Source of the DNA: Corynebacterium heidelbergense
GTDB lineage: Bacteria > Actinomycetota > Actinomycetes > Mycobacteriales > Mycobacteriaceae
Length of the DNA: 64,000 nt
Direction: 5' to 3'
Assembly (NCBI RefSeq): GCF_028609845.1
Contig: NZ_CP063191.1
Coordinates: 2,108,001 to 2,172,000 of the forward strand
How positions within the stretch are numbered: position 1 is the stretch's first letter; each line of letters begins with the position of its first letter. Position numbers and translations under genes: made by a program. Shown one piece after another: positions 26,812 to 35,285 of the stretch. The notes below the pieces were generated by a model. The model was given only the letters and a program-made list of their open reading frames with translations. It was not told the DNA's origin and did no database searches.

Positions 26812-29127
26812 ATGTCACATACCACCGCCGAACAGGACACAACTCCGCCGGCCGAAAGCAATGAGCCGACGAACGCCACCACCACCGATGCTCCCGGCAC
26901 CTCTGGTGCCGCAGCAGCGCCGAAGAATCCCCGCGGCCCGTTCCGCCGCGAGGCGGGCCCCGCGCGCCTGGATAAGAACGTCGATCTTGCCGTAGCTGCC
27001 GAATTGCAGAAAGTACTGGACGGGGACTTCGCGGACACCCGCCAGCGAATCCGCACCTACCTGGCGAACGAGAAACGCCTTCCCCGCTACGACCTCAGCT
27101 TGGAGGAATCCCGGGCCCATACGACCTCCCAACTAGCTGAATGTCTCGAAACCGGCCTACCCTTTGGCGCCTTCACCAAGGAGCAGGGGGGCACCGGTGA
27201 TAGCGGCGCCACACTTACCGGCATAGAAATGCTGGGCCACGCTGATCTCTCGCTGATGGTGAAGTCCGGCGTCCAGTGGGGTCTGTTTGGAGGAGCCGTA
27301 AGTAACTTGGGTTCGGAACGCCACAGGGACATCGTGGAGGACATCATCCATCTCCGCGCCCTCGGCTGCTTCGCAATGTCCGAACGAGGTCACGGTTCCG
27401 ATGTCCAGTCTCTGGAGACCACGGGCACCTATGATCCGGAAACCCAAGAATTCATCGTCAACTCCCCCACTGCGGCCTCCGAGAAGTGGTACATCGGCAA
27501 CGCCGCTCGCGATGGCCGCTGGGCCGCCGTGTTTTGCCAGTTGTTCACCCCGGACCAGGAAGAATCCCACGGGGTGCACTGCATCTTGGTGCGCATTCGC
27601 GAGGATGACGGCTCCGCCGTAGAGGGCGTCCACATCGGTGATCACGGCTACAAGGGCGGCCTGCGCGGGGTGGACAACGGCACCCTCATGTTCGACAACG
27701 TGCGCGTGCCGCGCGAGAACCTGCTGAACCGCTTCGCGGAGGTAGATGCCGAAGGGCATTACTCCTCCCCCATCGAGAACCCCAACGCGCGGTTCTTCAC
27801 GATGCTCGGCGCCCTGGTACGCGGCCGCGTGACTGTGGGTGCCGCGGCCGGTGCCGCTGCCCGAACCTGCCTGGACATCGGCGTGCGCTACGCCAACCTG
27901 CGCCGCCAGTTCCGAGCCGATGACAGCCTGCCAGAGAAGAAGCTCATCGAGTACCGCCAACACCGGCTGCGCCTCATCCCCCGGGTTGCCCGGGCCTACG
28001 CCCTGCAGTTCGCCACCAACCGCCTGATCTCCCGCGTACACGAGCTGGAGGAGCTCGGGCTGGACCGTGCAAAGATGTCCAAGCAGGAGCAGCAGGACCA
28101 GCGCGAGGTAGAGGCCCACGCAGCAGCGCTGAAGGTCGCTAACACCCAGCACGCCACGGACGTCATCCAGGAGATGCGCGAAGCCACCGGCGGCTACGGC
28201 TACATGGCGGAAAACCTGCTGACCACGATGAAGGCAGACTCGGATATCTTCACCACCTTCGAGGGCGACAACGTGGTGATGATGCAGCTCTGCGCCAAGG
28301 AGCTGATGACCGGCTTCGCTAAGGAGCTCGGCGGCCTCAAGCCCATGGAGATGGTTCGGTTCGGGTTAGACAACTTCGCCACCCTGCTGCGCCGCCGCAC
28401 CGCTGCGGACACGATCATCCAAAACTTCGTGGATACCTTCACGGATTCCGAGGAGACCTCGCTGTTCGACCCCGCCTACCAGGTGAAGCTACTGACCGAG
28501 CGGGAGGACCGGCTCATGCTCTCCCTCGCCCGCCGCCTGCGGCCCGCCAAAAAAATGCCGGTGGAAGAAGCGGCGGTCGTGGTGGACGAGGCCCAGGATC
28601 ACCTGCTCGCCGTGGGCTGGGCACACGTGGACCGCATCCTCATGGAGGCCTTCCTAGACGCCGAGTCCAAGATCGATTCCGAGCGAGCGGCAGAGGTGCT
28701 CGAGCAACTGCGCGACGTGTACTTCCTGAACCTCGTCGTGCGCGATGCCGCCTGGTACCTGGAGCAGAATCTGCTGTCCGGGACCCGCACAAAGTCCGCT
28801 CGAGCCGCGCTGAACGACCTGGTGGACTCCCTGGGCCCCTGGTCCGAGGTATTGGTTGATGCCTTCGGGGTGCCCCGCGAGCTGACCAACGTGGACCTCA
28901 TGAGCGACTATGAGGAGATGGTGCCCAAGGCGGAAAGCTGCCCGGCCGCGGGCCAGAAGGCCGCTCAGGGTGGGACTGAGAATAACCGGGAGCAAGGCGA
29001 GGGCTCCGCCGCCGGTGGTGCCGCTGAGTCGGACAAACCCGCTGTGGAGCCGAGCGCTGACGGTGAGGTCGCGGACGGCTCGGAGAAGACGAACTCCCTC
29101 GGCGACATCGAGGCTGGTGAGCAGTAG
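26812..29127 (+). CDS. Large acyl-CoA dehydrogenase family protein
   Basis: A 771-aa FAD enzyme of the acyl-CoA dehydrogenase/oxidase superfamily, about twice the size of the usual 380-aa enzymes. After a disordered Thr/Pro/Ala N-terminus (~55 aa) come CFAMSERGHGSDVQSLETTGTY in pieces (the FAD/substrate strand), VHIGDHGYKGGLRGVDNGTL, NVRVPRENLLNRF and the C-terminal FAD motif region REATGGYGYMAENLL with TTFEGDNVVMMQL. The long C-terminal helical domain and size recall peroxisomal acyl-CoA oxidases and mycobacterial FadE-type long forms. The last ~60 residues are Glu/Gly-rich and disordered. No Shine-Dalgarno is present. TACGAT ends 6 nt before the ATG. Its stop overlaps the GTG of the PspC gene (TAGTG). 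Confidence 0.9.
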   Translation: MSHTTAEQDTTPPAESNEPTNATTTDAPGTSGAAAAPKNPRGPFRREAGPARLDKNVDLAVAAELQKVLDGDFADTRQRIRTYLANEKRLPRYDLSLEESRAHTTSQLAECLETGLPFGAFTKEQGGTGDSGATLTGIEMLGHADLSLMVKSGVQWGLFGGAVSNLGSERHRDIVEDIIHLRALGCFAMSERGHGSDVQSLETTGTYDPETQEFIVNSPTAASEKWYIGNAARDGRWAAVFCQLFTPDQEESHGVHCILVRIREDDGSAVEGVHIGDHGYKGGLRGVDNGTLMFDNVRVPRENLLNRFAEVDAEGHYSSPIENPNARFFTMLGALVRGRVTVGAAAGAAARTCLDIGVRYANLRRQFRADDSLPEKKLIEYRQHRLRLIPRVARAYALQFATNRLISRVHELEELGLDRAKMSKQEQQDQREVEAHAAALKVANTQHATDVIQEMREATGGYGYMAENLLTTMKADSDIFTTFEGDNVVMMQLCAKELMTGFAKELGGLKPMEMVRFGLDNFATLLRRRTAADTIIQNFVDTFTDSEETSLFDPAYQVKLLTEREDRLMLSLARRLRPAKKMPVEEAAVVVDEAQDHLLAVGWAHVDRILMEAFLDAESKIDSERAAEVLEQLRDVYFLNLVVRDAAWYLEQNLLSGTRTKSARAALNDLVDSLGPWSEVLVDAFGVPRELTNVDLMSDYEEMVPKAESCPAAGQKAAQGGTENNREQGEGSAAGGAAESDKPAVEPSADGEVADGSEKTNSLGDIEAGEQ

Positions 29128-29501
29128 TGCCTATCGGTGACGAACGCAAGGACAAGAGCGCCAACGCCGGCAACCCCACCGGTGTCGGCGGCGCGGCCAG
29201 TACCACGCTGGACGCCGCCAAGAACAGTTGGAGCAACGTGCGCCGGGCTTACCACGGCATGTCCAAAAAGAAGGACGGTGGCCCCGCCACCGGTGCCCGC
29301 ACAGATTGTTGGAACGCCGGCCCCAAGCGGCTGACCCGCAGCACAACGAACCGAATGATCGGCGGTGTCTGTGGCGGCATCGCCGATTACCTCGGGATCC
29401 CCGCAGTTGTGGTTCGGGGCCTCATCGTCGCATCCGTCGTCATTCCAGGACCCCAGGTGCTGCTTTACCTTGGGGCCTGGTACCTCATGCCCAAGCGCTA
29501 G
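29127..29501 (+). CDS. PspC domain-containing membrane protein
   Basis: A 124-aa protein whose C-terminal ~60 residues form a PspC domain: RLTRSTTNRMIGGVCGGIAD, then YLGIPAVVVRGLIVASVV, ending LLYLGAWYLMPKR. It has two hydrophobic segments. The N-terminal half is polar and Ser/Asn/Gly-rich without known motifs. PspC proteins are linked to envelope stress sensing or regulation. The role here is not known. It begins with a GTG that shares one base with the stop of the acyl-CoA dehydrogenase gene, indicating coupled translation. A terminator follows directly. Confidence 0.85.
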   Translation: MPIGDERKDKSANAGNPTGVGGAASTTLDAAKNSWSNVRRAYHGMSKKKDGGPATGARTDCWNAGPKRLTRSTTNRMIGGVCGGIADYLGIPAVVVRGLIVASVVIPGPQVLLYLGAWYLMPKR

Positions 29502-29512
29502 CGCTACACGGA

Positions 29513-29573
29513 AAAACCCCCGCCGCCACCGCCCCATCCGATTAAGGAGGGGAGGCCAGCGAGCGGGGGTTTT
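29513..29573 (+). terminator. Terminator after the acyl-CoA dehydrogenase-PspC operon
   Basis: AAAACCCCCGC (29513-29523) is complementary to GCGGGGGTTTT (29563-29573) across a 39-nt loop that may fold further. The right arm ends in a T-run on the plus strand. Confidence 0.7.
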
Positions 29574-29849
29574 CGCCGTCCTTGAGCTAGCACCAAACGA
29601 GGCGCTAACGCACGTTCCTTAGCCGGTACTACCACGTCTGACCGGCACTGGAAGGGTGAACTCTAACTGGATGCTGTTCCGGGCACTATCTGGCGGCAGC
29701 CGCCCCCAGTGAGGAACTGCGGCGGCGCGCAGAGTAAAGCCGCAGGCTAAAAACGCTAATGGCCAATGGCTACCGGGCAGCACCCGGGCTAAGCCGGTTG
29801 GAGCAGGGCCCAACGGGCCCTAACCGACCCGTTTCCGTCGGACAGAGGC
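29574..29849. other. Intergenic region without a gene, with a hairpin at 29805-29821
   Basis: No credible ORF. A perfect hairpin AGGGCCC / GGGCCCT with a 3-nt loop lies at 29805-29821, about 30 bp past the stop of the minus-strand small gene, and may terminate it. It has no T-run. Confidence 0.45.
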
Positions 29850-30047
29850 TTAGTTGCCGGCAGCTGCGGCAGCATCGCCGGCTGCCTCACCGCCCTGAGC
29901 ACCGGAGCTCAGGTCGATGGCGGAGGAGCCCAGCTCGACAGCGGAAGAGCCCGCACCGAGGACGTTACCGGTGGAAGCGTTGATGATCAGATCGATGAGG
30001 TTCTTGCCAACCTCGATCAGCGGCTGAAGGGAGTCGATGGAGCCCAT
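29850..30047 (-). CDS. Small acidic alanine/glycine-rich protein, possible envelope/channel-type peptide
   Basis: A 65-aa ORF with a strong ribosome site (GAAAGGAT, 8-9 nt before the ATG). The first 30 residues, MGSIDSLQPLIEVGKNLIDL plus IINASTGNVLG, form an amphipathic-looking helix. The rest is Ser/Gly/Ala-rich with acidic residues and ends in DAAAAAGN. Such tiny, acidic, leaderless-secreted helices are typical of corynebacterial cell-wall channel peptides (PorA/PorH types). The sequence is not one I recognise as either, so the role is only suggested. It is an isolated single gene with its own hairpin downstream and a ~250-bp upstream region. Confidence 0.6.
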   Translation of the reverse strand: MGSIDSLQPLIEVGKNLIDLIINASTGNVLGAGSSAVELGSSAIDLSSGAQGGEAAGDAAAAAGN

Positions 30048-30304
30048 GAGGGTGATCCTTTCAATTGGTGACAGTGTTGTTCGGTCCGGTTTAGAGAACC
30101 ACGAATTCCGCGCTGCCGCAGCGTGAGATGTGGCTTAAACTGGCCGAGGAAGCGGCTCAGTCCCCCGACCAAATGCACGGAAAAAGCCACCCGGAACAGC
30201 GAAAAATCGTAAAACGGCAACCGGACTGAAAACGTTTCAAAAAATTTTCGAAGTACCCCAATTTGGGGGCATTTGGACATCCTCCTGCGCCTTAGACTGA
30301 AGGG

Positions 30305-30985
30305 GTGACCAAGTCCAATTCGAACCGCCCCGCGCCTTCCGAAGCGGCCGCTCCCGCTAGGTCAGGTAGCCCTGCCAATCTGGCAGACCTCACCTACCCA
30401 GCCGCGCTCATCGGAGCCTCCCGGGACCTCGCAGATCCCCGCACCAAAACCCCTGGCAGCCGCCGCGTTCTCGGCCACCGCAACCGCTTCACCCGCAGCA
30501 CGACACCGGAAAGCGCGCCACCCAGAGACACTCGGCCGAACTTAGCGGGGTGGCATACATTCGCGCATTCCATCAGCATCCCCGCACCCGCCAGCTCCCT
30601 CCGGGTGGCTATCGATGCAATTGTGTCTGGCCGCATGCACCGGCGCGCCGGCGTTCCACTCGCAGATCTGTCGGGCCCCATGTCCCCCGGTGACGTGGTG
30701 GTTGTGCGGCTGTGGGGCCTTCGGGCGCCGTGCCTCATTCTGGACGCCCCGAACACCGCGCAGGCTTTTACCTTGACCTATGGAACCCTCCCAGGCCACC
30801 CGGAGAAGGGGGAGGAAAGTTTCTGCGTCAGCCATGCCGATGGCCGCCTCACCGTACTGGTTACGGCGTTTTCCAGAGCGGACCGGCCGATCACCCGCGT
30901 AGGCGGGCCGGTTGCTCGAGCAGCCCAGCGCGTGTTCGCACGGCGTTATGCCCATGCGGTACTCGCGGAGGTGGGATTGGGTTAG
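30305..30985 (+). CDS. DUF1990 family protein
   Basis: A 226-aa protein. The C-terminal ~120 residues carry the DUF1990 pattern: GDVVVVRLWGLRAPCLILDA, LTYGTLPGHPEKGEESFCV, VLVTAFSRADRPITRVGGPV and AQRVFARRYAHAVL. The N-terminal 60 residues are low-complexity. The biochemical function of DUF1990 is unknown. It starts with GTG, with TAGACT ending 6 nt upstream, so a leaderless mRNA is likely. It is upstream of, and on the same strand as, the MhuD-like gene (87 bp gap). Confidence 0.82.
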   Translation: MTKSNSNRPAPSEAAAPARSGSPANLADLTYPAALIGASRDLADPRTKTPGSRRVLGHRNRFTRSTTPESAPPRDTRPNLAGWHTFAHSISIPAPASSLRVAIDAIVSGRMHRRAGVPLADLSGPMSPGDVVVVRLWGLRAPCLILDAPNTAQAFTLTYGTLPGHPEKGEESFCVSHADGRLTVLVTAFSRADRPITRVGGPVARAAQRVFARRYAHAVLAEVGLG

Positions 30986-31072
30986 TGAGGTCAGGGAGCG
31001 CCCGTGCCCACAACCCCATTCGCCTGTCATGGGCTCACGCCCGCCCTAGCTGGGATGAGTACGGTGGCAGGC

Positions 31073-31384
31073 ATGAGCATCGTAAAGATCAACGCAATTA
31101 GCGTCCCCGCAGAAAAAGGCGAGGAGCTGGAGAAGCGCTTCGCCGCGAATGCGGAGCGAATGAGCGGCGTGCCCGGGTTCAAGGGTTTCCAGTTGCTCCG
31201 CCCGGTGGCGGGCGAGGACCGCTACTTCGTGTTCACGCAGTGGACTGACGAGGAGTCCTACGCCGCCTGGCGCGACGGGGATGGGCGGGCAGCTCACGCC
31301 GGGGAACGCCGCAAGCCGGTTGCCACGGGAGCGCAGCTACTGGAGTTCGAAGTGGCGCTCGATGTCCAAGGGCCCGCACGCTAA
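31073..31384 (+). CDS. mhuD: MhuD-type haem-degrading monooxygenase
   Basis: A 103-aa ferredoxin-like alpha/beta-barrel protein of the antibiotic-biosynthesis-monooxygenase superfamily, closely resembling Mycobacterium tuberculosis MhuD. MhuD opens haem to mycobilin and releases iron without CO. The three residues important in MhuD fall at identical positions: Asn7 (VKINAI), Trp66 (AAWRDG) and His75 (AAHAGERR). FQLLRPVAGEDRYFVFTQW and GAQLLEFEVALDVQG also match. Length is the same as MhuD. The ATG at 31073 is chosen by alignment. TACGGT ends 7 nt before it and there is no ribosome site, so a leaderless mRNA is likely. Longer frames starting at 31004 are not needed. Confidence 0.9.
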   Translation: MSIVKINAISVPAEKGEELEKRFAANAERMSGVPGFKGFQLLRPVAGEDRYFVFTQWTDEESYAAWRDGDGRAAHAGERRKPVATGAQLLEFEVALDVQGPAR

Positions 31385-31479
31385 CCCGAACGTTCGCTTC
31401 TCACCCGCCACGCAAGCCATCGACTAGTAGCTGCACCAGGGGTCGTTTTTTGAGTTAGCTTCTGCCTATCGGGTTAATC

Positions 31480-31758
31480 GTGCCTGCAGCGCCTTGTTCC
31501 CCCTGGGTGCCCAGTATTGACATAGCGGATGCGGCTCTGCTCGCAGAGGACCTGGAGGTTCTCGGGGCGTTCACGACAGAGACTTCTGCTCGAAATCGTC
31601 TTGAGCAACGCCGACTCGAGAACACAACTCGCTGTGCCGAACCCTCAGAGCTGGTCCATCATCGGGTGGAGGAAAAGATGTACGACTTCTCCCCGCCCCT
31701 TATAGGAGACGAATATTCCCTTATGACCGGCGACGTTGTTACTTGGCTGGCCTTATGA
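31480..31758 (+). CDS. Uncharacterised small ORF, first of an overlapping pair
   Basis: A possible 92-aa protein starting with GTG. It contains SIDIADAALLAEDLEVLGAF then a charged Arg/Glu-rich middle (ARNRLEQRRLENTTR) and no recognisable domain, signal peptide or membrane helix. Base composition is less GC-biased than neighbours. Its stop overlaps the ATG of the next ORF by four bases (ATGA), the arrangement of a coupled operon, and that is the main reason to list it. It could be a decayed fragment. Confidence 0.4.
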   Translation: MPAAPCSPWVPSIDIADAALLAEDLEVLGAFTTETSARNRLEQRRLENTTRCAEPSELVHHRVEEKMYDFSPPLIGDEYSLMTGDVVTWLAL

Positions 31759-32093
31759 ACCAGCACTCCTCCCCAGAGCCCCTAGACCGCATCGAACAGC
31801 TGGAGCTCAACGTGCACCGGATCCGTGTCTGCATGTTAGACGCCCCGGAACACCACAAGGCCTTCGACCGGGAATGCTTCCTAGCAGACCTCACGTTTGA
31901 CCAGGAAGCCGACGTTCGAAAAGCGATTATCGACTTCCTGCGTTCAGGGCAGATTTCTGCTAGCGAATTGCTAACGCAGGTAACGAAGATTGCTGGAAAT
32001 AGCTCTAGTGCGCATCGTCTAATTCGCGCTTTCCGCGCACGGGGTGCCAGCCCGGAAAAATGGTCCGAGCTAGACCCGGATGGCCTGTTATAA
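31755..32093 (+). CDS. Uncharacterised small protein, second of an overlapping pair
   Basis: A 112-aa acidic protein, predicted all-helical: LDRIEQLELNVHRIRVCML, DQEADVRKAIIDFLRSGQIS and AHRLIRAFRARGA. No family is recognised. Codon usage is mixed, with lower GC at third positions than in the flanking housekeeping genes, which could mean transfer. The ATG overlaps the stop of the preceding ORF (ATGA). The size and pairing recall small toxin-antitoxin or anti-phage accessory pairs, but no motif supports that. It is followed by the tRNA-Thr gene on the other strand, and tRNA-flanking positions often collect accessory genes. Confidence 0.5.
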   Translation: MNQHSSPEPLDRIEQLELNVHRIRVCMLDAPEHHKAFDRECFLADLTFDQEADVRKAIIDFLRSGQISASELLTQVTKIAGNSSSAHRLIRAFRARGASPEKWSELDPDGLL

Positions 32094-32250
32094 CGCAGTG
32101 GTGAAAGCGGCGCCCCTATGGCCTTGGACAGCTACCCCCATTTGTTCCCGAATGACCTGGAGGCTGTAGCCGCTTCGATGGACGCGAAGATCAGGGCCGA
32201 AAGTAACGGCAGTGAATCTGTAGCGGACTGAGAGCGGACTGGCACAAGCG

Positions 32251-32283
32251 AAGCCACTCTCCCGTTCTCCGGGAAAGTGGCTT
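32251..32283 (-). terminator. Hairpin downstream of tRNA-Thr
   Basis: AAGCCACT..TCCCG pairs with CGGGA..AGTGGCTT around a TTCTC loop, with one mismatch, 17 bp after the tRNA 3' end on the minus strand. It is a likely tRNA terminator, possibly bidirectional for the small-ORF pair. Confidence 0.6.
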
Positions 32284-32299
32284 TGACCTGTTGGTTCAG

Positions 32300-32375
32300 T
32301 GGAGCCGCTTGCGAGAATCGAACTCGCGACCTTTTCATTACGAGTGAAACGCTCTGCCGACTGAGCTAAAGCGGC
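32300..32375 (-). tRNA. tRNA-Thr (anticodon CGT)
   Basis: A 76-nt cloverleaf. The acceptor is GCCGCTT/AAGCGGC, the D-stem GCTC/GAGC, the anticodon stem TTTCA/TGAAA with loop CTCGTAA (anticodon CGT, decoding ACG), and the T-arm GCGAG-TTCGATT-CTCGC. The terminal CCA is encoded. Confidence 0.97.
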
Positions 32376-32449
32376 GCGTACCGGCAGCAGGCCGGTACGA
32401 AGCGCTATCCTACCCACCCCGCTAGCCAGCGCCAAAAGAGGGGCTCCAC

Positions 32450-33703
32450 TCACCCAACGCGGCAGGCCTGCCGCAGCCGACCCGCCATCGCGTCCAACGC
32501 CACCTCTGGCTTGAGGTTCAACTGCAGGGTCTGCCGACACTCAGACACCGCGTCGATGCATTGCACCAACGCCTCTGGCGTGTTGCGGCGCGCCAACTCC
32601 CGGCTCGTGGCTTTCATGTCCGGGTGCTGGAACCCCCCGATCGGCGTGCCCTCGGCGGAAACGGCGACAACGGCCCCGACCGCCTGCATCATGGCATCCC
32701 GATACAACCCCGCCACGTCGATGAGCGCAAGGTCTAAAGAGTCGCGCACCATCCGCACGCGTCGGTTCTTCTGCTCCTTCTCCAGCTCCTTAACCTGCCC
32801 CCCGGCCCCGCGCTGCGCCTTCGCGGCCCCGCGCCCCTTGGCCCCCACACCCAGCGCGCGTTCCAGCTCCTCACGCTCCCGGGCCTCCTCCTGTTCCATG
32901 GAACTGGCGACCTCCTCCGTGGCTCGCCGCACCAACTCCGCCGTGAATGCGAACAATCGACCCCCCTCGTAGACCATCTGCGGCAGCTTCAGCGCCGTCG
33001 CCCGCTTGGCTCGCGCCGCCTCCGTGCTGGCCAACCGTTTGGCCCTGCCGATGTGGCCACCGGAGACGCTCGCCGCCCACGTCGCCTGCTTCTCCGTTAA
33101 CCCCAGGGTGCTGTCCTGCAACAGCACCTCCCGGACCTGCTGCGGGGAAGGGGTCGGCACGTAAACATGCCTGCACCGGGACCGCAGCGTTATGGAGATG
33201 TCCTGCGGATCGGTGCTCGGGGCACACAGGAGGAACACGGTATGGGCGGGCGGCTCCTCCACGGACTTCAGCAGCGCGTTACTCCCCGCCTCGTTGAGCC
33301 GGTCGGCATCCTCCATCACCACGACGCGCCACCGCGCCACCACTGGCATCTTCGCTGCGGCCGCGATCACCTCGCGCACCCCGTCCACCGGAATGACCGA
33401 GCCCGTTGTGGTCACCCACAGGACATCCGGGTGGGTTCCCGCCGCCACCGACCGGCACTGCTCGCACCGCCCGCAGCCACCGTCCGGGCACACGAGCGCG
33501 GTGGCAAAAGCCTTCGCGGCGATGGACCGTCCAGATCCGGGGGGGCCGGTGAACAGCCAGGAATGCGTCATGGCACCGGGGTCCGCCACTGCGGCCGCTA
33601 GCGGCTCCCGAACGCCTGCGGCGGTAATCAAATCGAGGACGTCACCCCCGGGGCGCTCCCCGGGGTCTCCACCAATGCTCACCTTCGCGATTGTAGGCGC
33701 CAC
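32450..33703 (-). CDS. holB: DNA polymerase III subunit delta prime
   Basis: Clamp-loader subunit. The 417-aa protein has the AAA+ layout: Walker A TGPPGSGRSIAAKAF near residue 53, a four-cysteine zinc module CPDGGCGRCEQC, WRVVVMEDADRLNEAGSN (Walker B region), LLKSVEEPPAHTVFLL, and the sensor-1 region SITLRSRCRHVYV (SRC motif). A long charged linker (~260-310) distinguishes actinobacterial forms. The start is uncertain: GTG at 33703 is used, and a GTG seven codons further in is an alternative. It is divergent from the adenylate cyclase by 33 bp, as in the conserved actinobacterial arrangement. Confidence 0.94.
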   Translation of the reverse strand: MAPTIAKVSIGGDPGERPGGDVLDLITAAGVREPLAAAVADPGAMTHSWLFTGPPGSGRSIAAKAFATALVCPDGGCGRCEQCRSVAAGTHPDVLWVTTTGSVIPVDGVREVIAAAAKMPVVARWRVVVMEDADRLNEAGSNALLKSVEEPPAHTVFLLCAPSTDPQDISITLRSRCRHVYVPTPSPQQVREVLLQDSTLGLTEKQATWAASVSGGHIGRAKRLASTEAARAKRATALKLPQMVYEGGRLFAFTAELVRRATEEVASSMEQEEAREREELERALGVGAKGRGAAKAQRGAGGQVKELEKEQKNRRVRMVRDSLDLALIDVAGLYRDAMMQAVGAVVAVSAEGTPIGGFQHPDMKATSRELARRNTPEALVQCIDAVSECRQTLQLNLKPEVALDAMAGRLRQACRVG

Positions 33704-33736
33704 GGCGCGGGAGGCGGTTCGATAGTCTTAGGACTC

Positions 33737-35263
33737 ATGAATCGGTTCGGGCGCTACTTTGTGTGGGCTTGGGGAACCCACTGGCCCCTCTACGCCGCCA
33801 CTATCCTGATGACGAACGTCATCGGCACGATCGGCGTGGCGGCGTTTCTGCGATTCTTCATCCCCCTACCCGCGGCCAAGGATTTCACCAGCCCCAACAC
33901 CACAACCGCGCTGCTGTACCTGGGGTACTACGTGCTGGCGATCGTCGTGGGGATCGCCGCAACCCTGGCCTTCTTCGCACCCGTGCTGCGATGGCAGCGT
34001 AACCCTCGCGCCTACGACCCGAACATGGTGCGGGACCTGGTGCTGCGCATCCCCACCCTGCAAACGCTGACGGGCGGGGTGCTGTGGGGCATCGGAGTGG
34101 TGATTTTCACCGTCGCCGCCGCCCAGTATTCCCAGACGTGGGCGATCACCGTGGCGATTACCGCGACGCTCGGCGGCCTGACGGTGATGCTAATGACCTA
34201 CCGGGAAGCCGAACGCCTGGTGCGGCCGGTGGCTGCCAAGGCGCTATCCCAGGGCTCGGCGGACAACTCGCGGGTCTCCTCCATGACCCCCCGGCTCCTG
34301 GCGACGTGGATGCTCACCTCCGCCGTGCCGATTATTGGCATGATCCTGTTGGTCACCGGCCAAGCTATCGGATTCTTCCCCACCCCCGCAGAGGACCTCA
34401 TCCCCGCCCTTTTGGCCCTGCTGATTTACACACTGGTCACGGGTTATTCGGGGACGTTCCTCACATCCATGTCCGTGGTGGACCCCATCCGCGAGCTCCA
34501 ATTCGCCATCAACAAGGTCCGCCGCGGGGACATCTCCACCAAGGTGCGGATCTACGATTCCTCCGAGATTGGCGTGCTGCAGGCGGGTTTCAATGAGATG
34601 ATGCGGGGCCTACGCGAGCGCCAACGGGTCAGCGACCTTTTCGGCCGCTACGTTGGCGCGGAGGTGGCCCGTCGTGCCCTCGAGGAGAAACCCGAGCTGG
34701 GCGGGGAGGCGCGCAGCGTTGCGGTGCTGTTCGTGGACGTGATCGGTTCCACCGGTTTCGCGGCCAGCGCCGAGCCCCAGCACGTGGTGAAAGCGCTCAA
34801 CGAGTTCTTCGACCGGGTGGTGGAGGTGGTCCACCGTCACCGCGGGATCATCAACAAGTTCGAGGGGGACGCCGCCCTCGCCGTCTTCGGCGCCCCCCTG
34901 CCGCTGGACGACGTGGCCGGACACGCCCTGGCGGCCGCCCGCGAGCTCAAACAGGAGCTCCGGGGCCTGGAGTTCGAGGCAGGCATCGGGGTGGCCGCAG
35001 GCTCCGTCGTGGCTGGCCATATCGGCGCGAAGGACCGGTTCGAGTACACGGTTATTGGGGACGCCGTGAACCAGGCGTCCCGGTTGACCGACCTCGCCAA
35101 GGACACCCCAGGGCGGGTCCTGACCAGTGCAGACACCCTCGGCGCGGCGAACGAGGCCGAGCGCGCGCGGTGGTCGCTGATGAAATCTGTTGAGCTCCGT
35201 GGACGGCGGGAGATGACTCAACTGGCCCGGCCGGTCCGACCAACTCTCGCCGACCGAGGCTAG
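33737..35263 (+). CDS. cyaB: Membrane-bound class III adenylate cyclase with HAMP domain
   Basis: Makes cAMP from ATP. The 508-aa protein has six N-terminal membrane helices (residues ~10-245), a HAMP linker (VDPIRELQFAINKVRRGDIS), and a class III cyclase domain. In the latter, VAVLFVDVIGSTGFAA supplies the first metal Asp, NKFEGDAALAVFG the substrate lysine and second Asp, and IGVAAGSVVAGHIGA and YTVIGDAVNQASRL complete the site. This is the CyaB of C. glutamicum, the main source of the cAMP that activates GlxR, encoded at 62302 here. TAGTCT ends 8 nt before the ATG and no ribosome site is seen, so a leaderless mRNA is likely. Confidence 0.94.
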   Translation: MNRFGRYFVWAWGTHWPLYAATILMTNVIGTIGVAAFLRFFIPLPAAKDFTSPNTTTALLYLGYYVLAIVVGIAATLAFFAPVLRWQRNPRAYDPNMVRDLVLRIPTLQTLTGGVLWGIGVVIFTVAAAQYSQTWAITVAITATLGGLTVMLMTYREAERLVRPVAAKALSQGSADNSRVSSMTPRLLATWMLTSAVPIIGMILLVTGQAIGFFPTPAEDLIPALLALLIYTLVTGYSGTFLTSMSVVDPIRELQFAINKVRRGDISTKVRIYDSSEIGVLQAGFNEMMRGLRERQRVSDLFGRYVGAEVARRALEEKPELGGEARSVAVLFVDVIGSTGFAASAEPQHVVKALNEFFDRVVEVVHRHRGIINKFEGDAALAVFGAPLPLDDVAGHALAAARELKQELRGLEFEAGIGVAAGSVVAGHIGAKDRFEYTVIGDAVNQASRLTDLAKDTPGRVLTSADTLGAANEAERARWSLMKSVELRGRREMTQLARPVRPTLADRG

Positions 35264-35285
35264 GCGGCGGGGACAGCCCCAGCCG

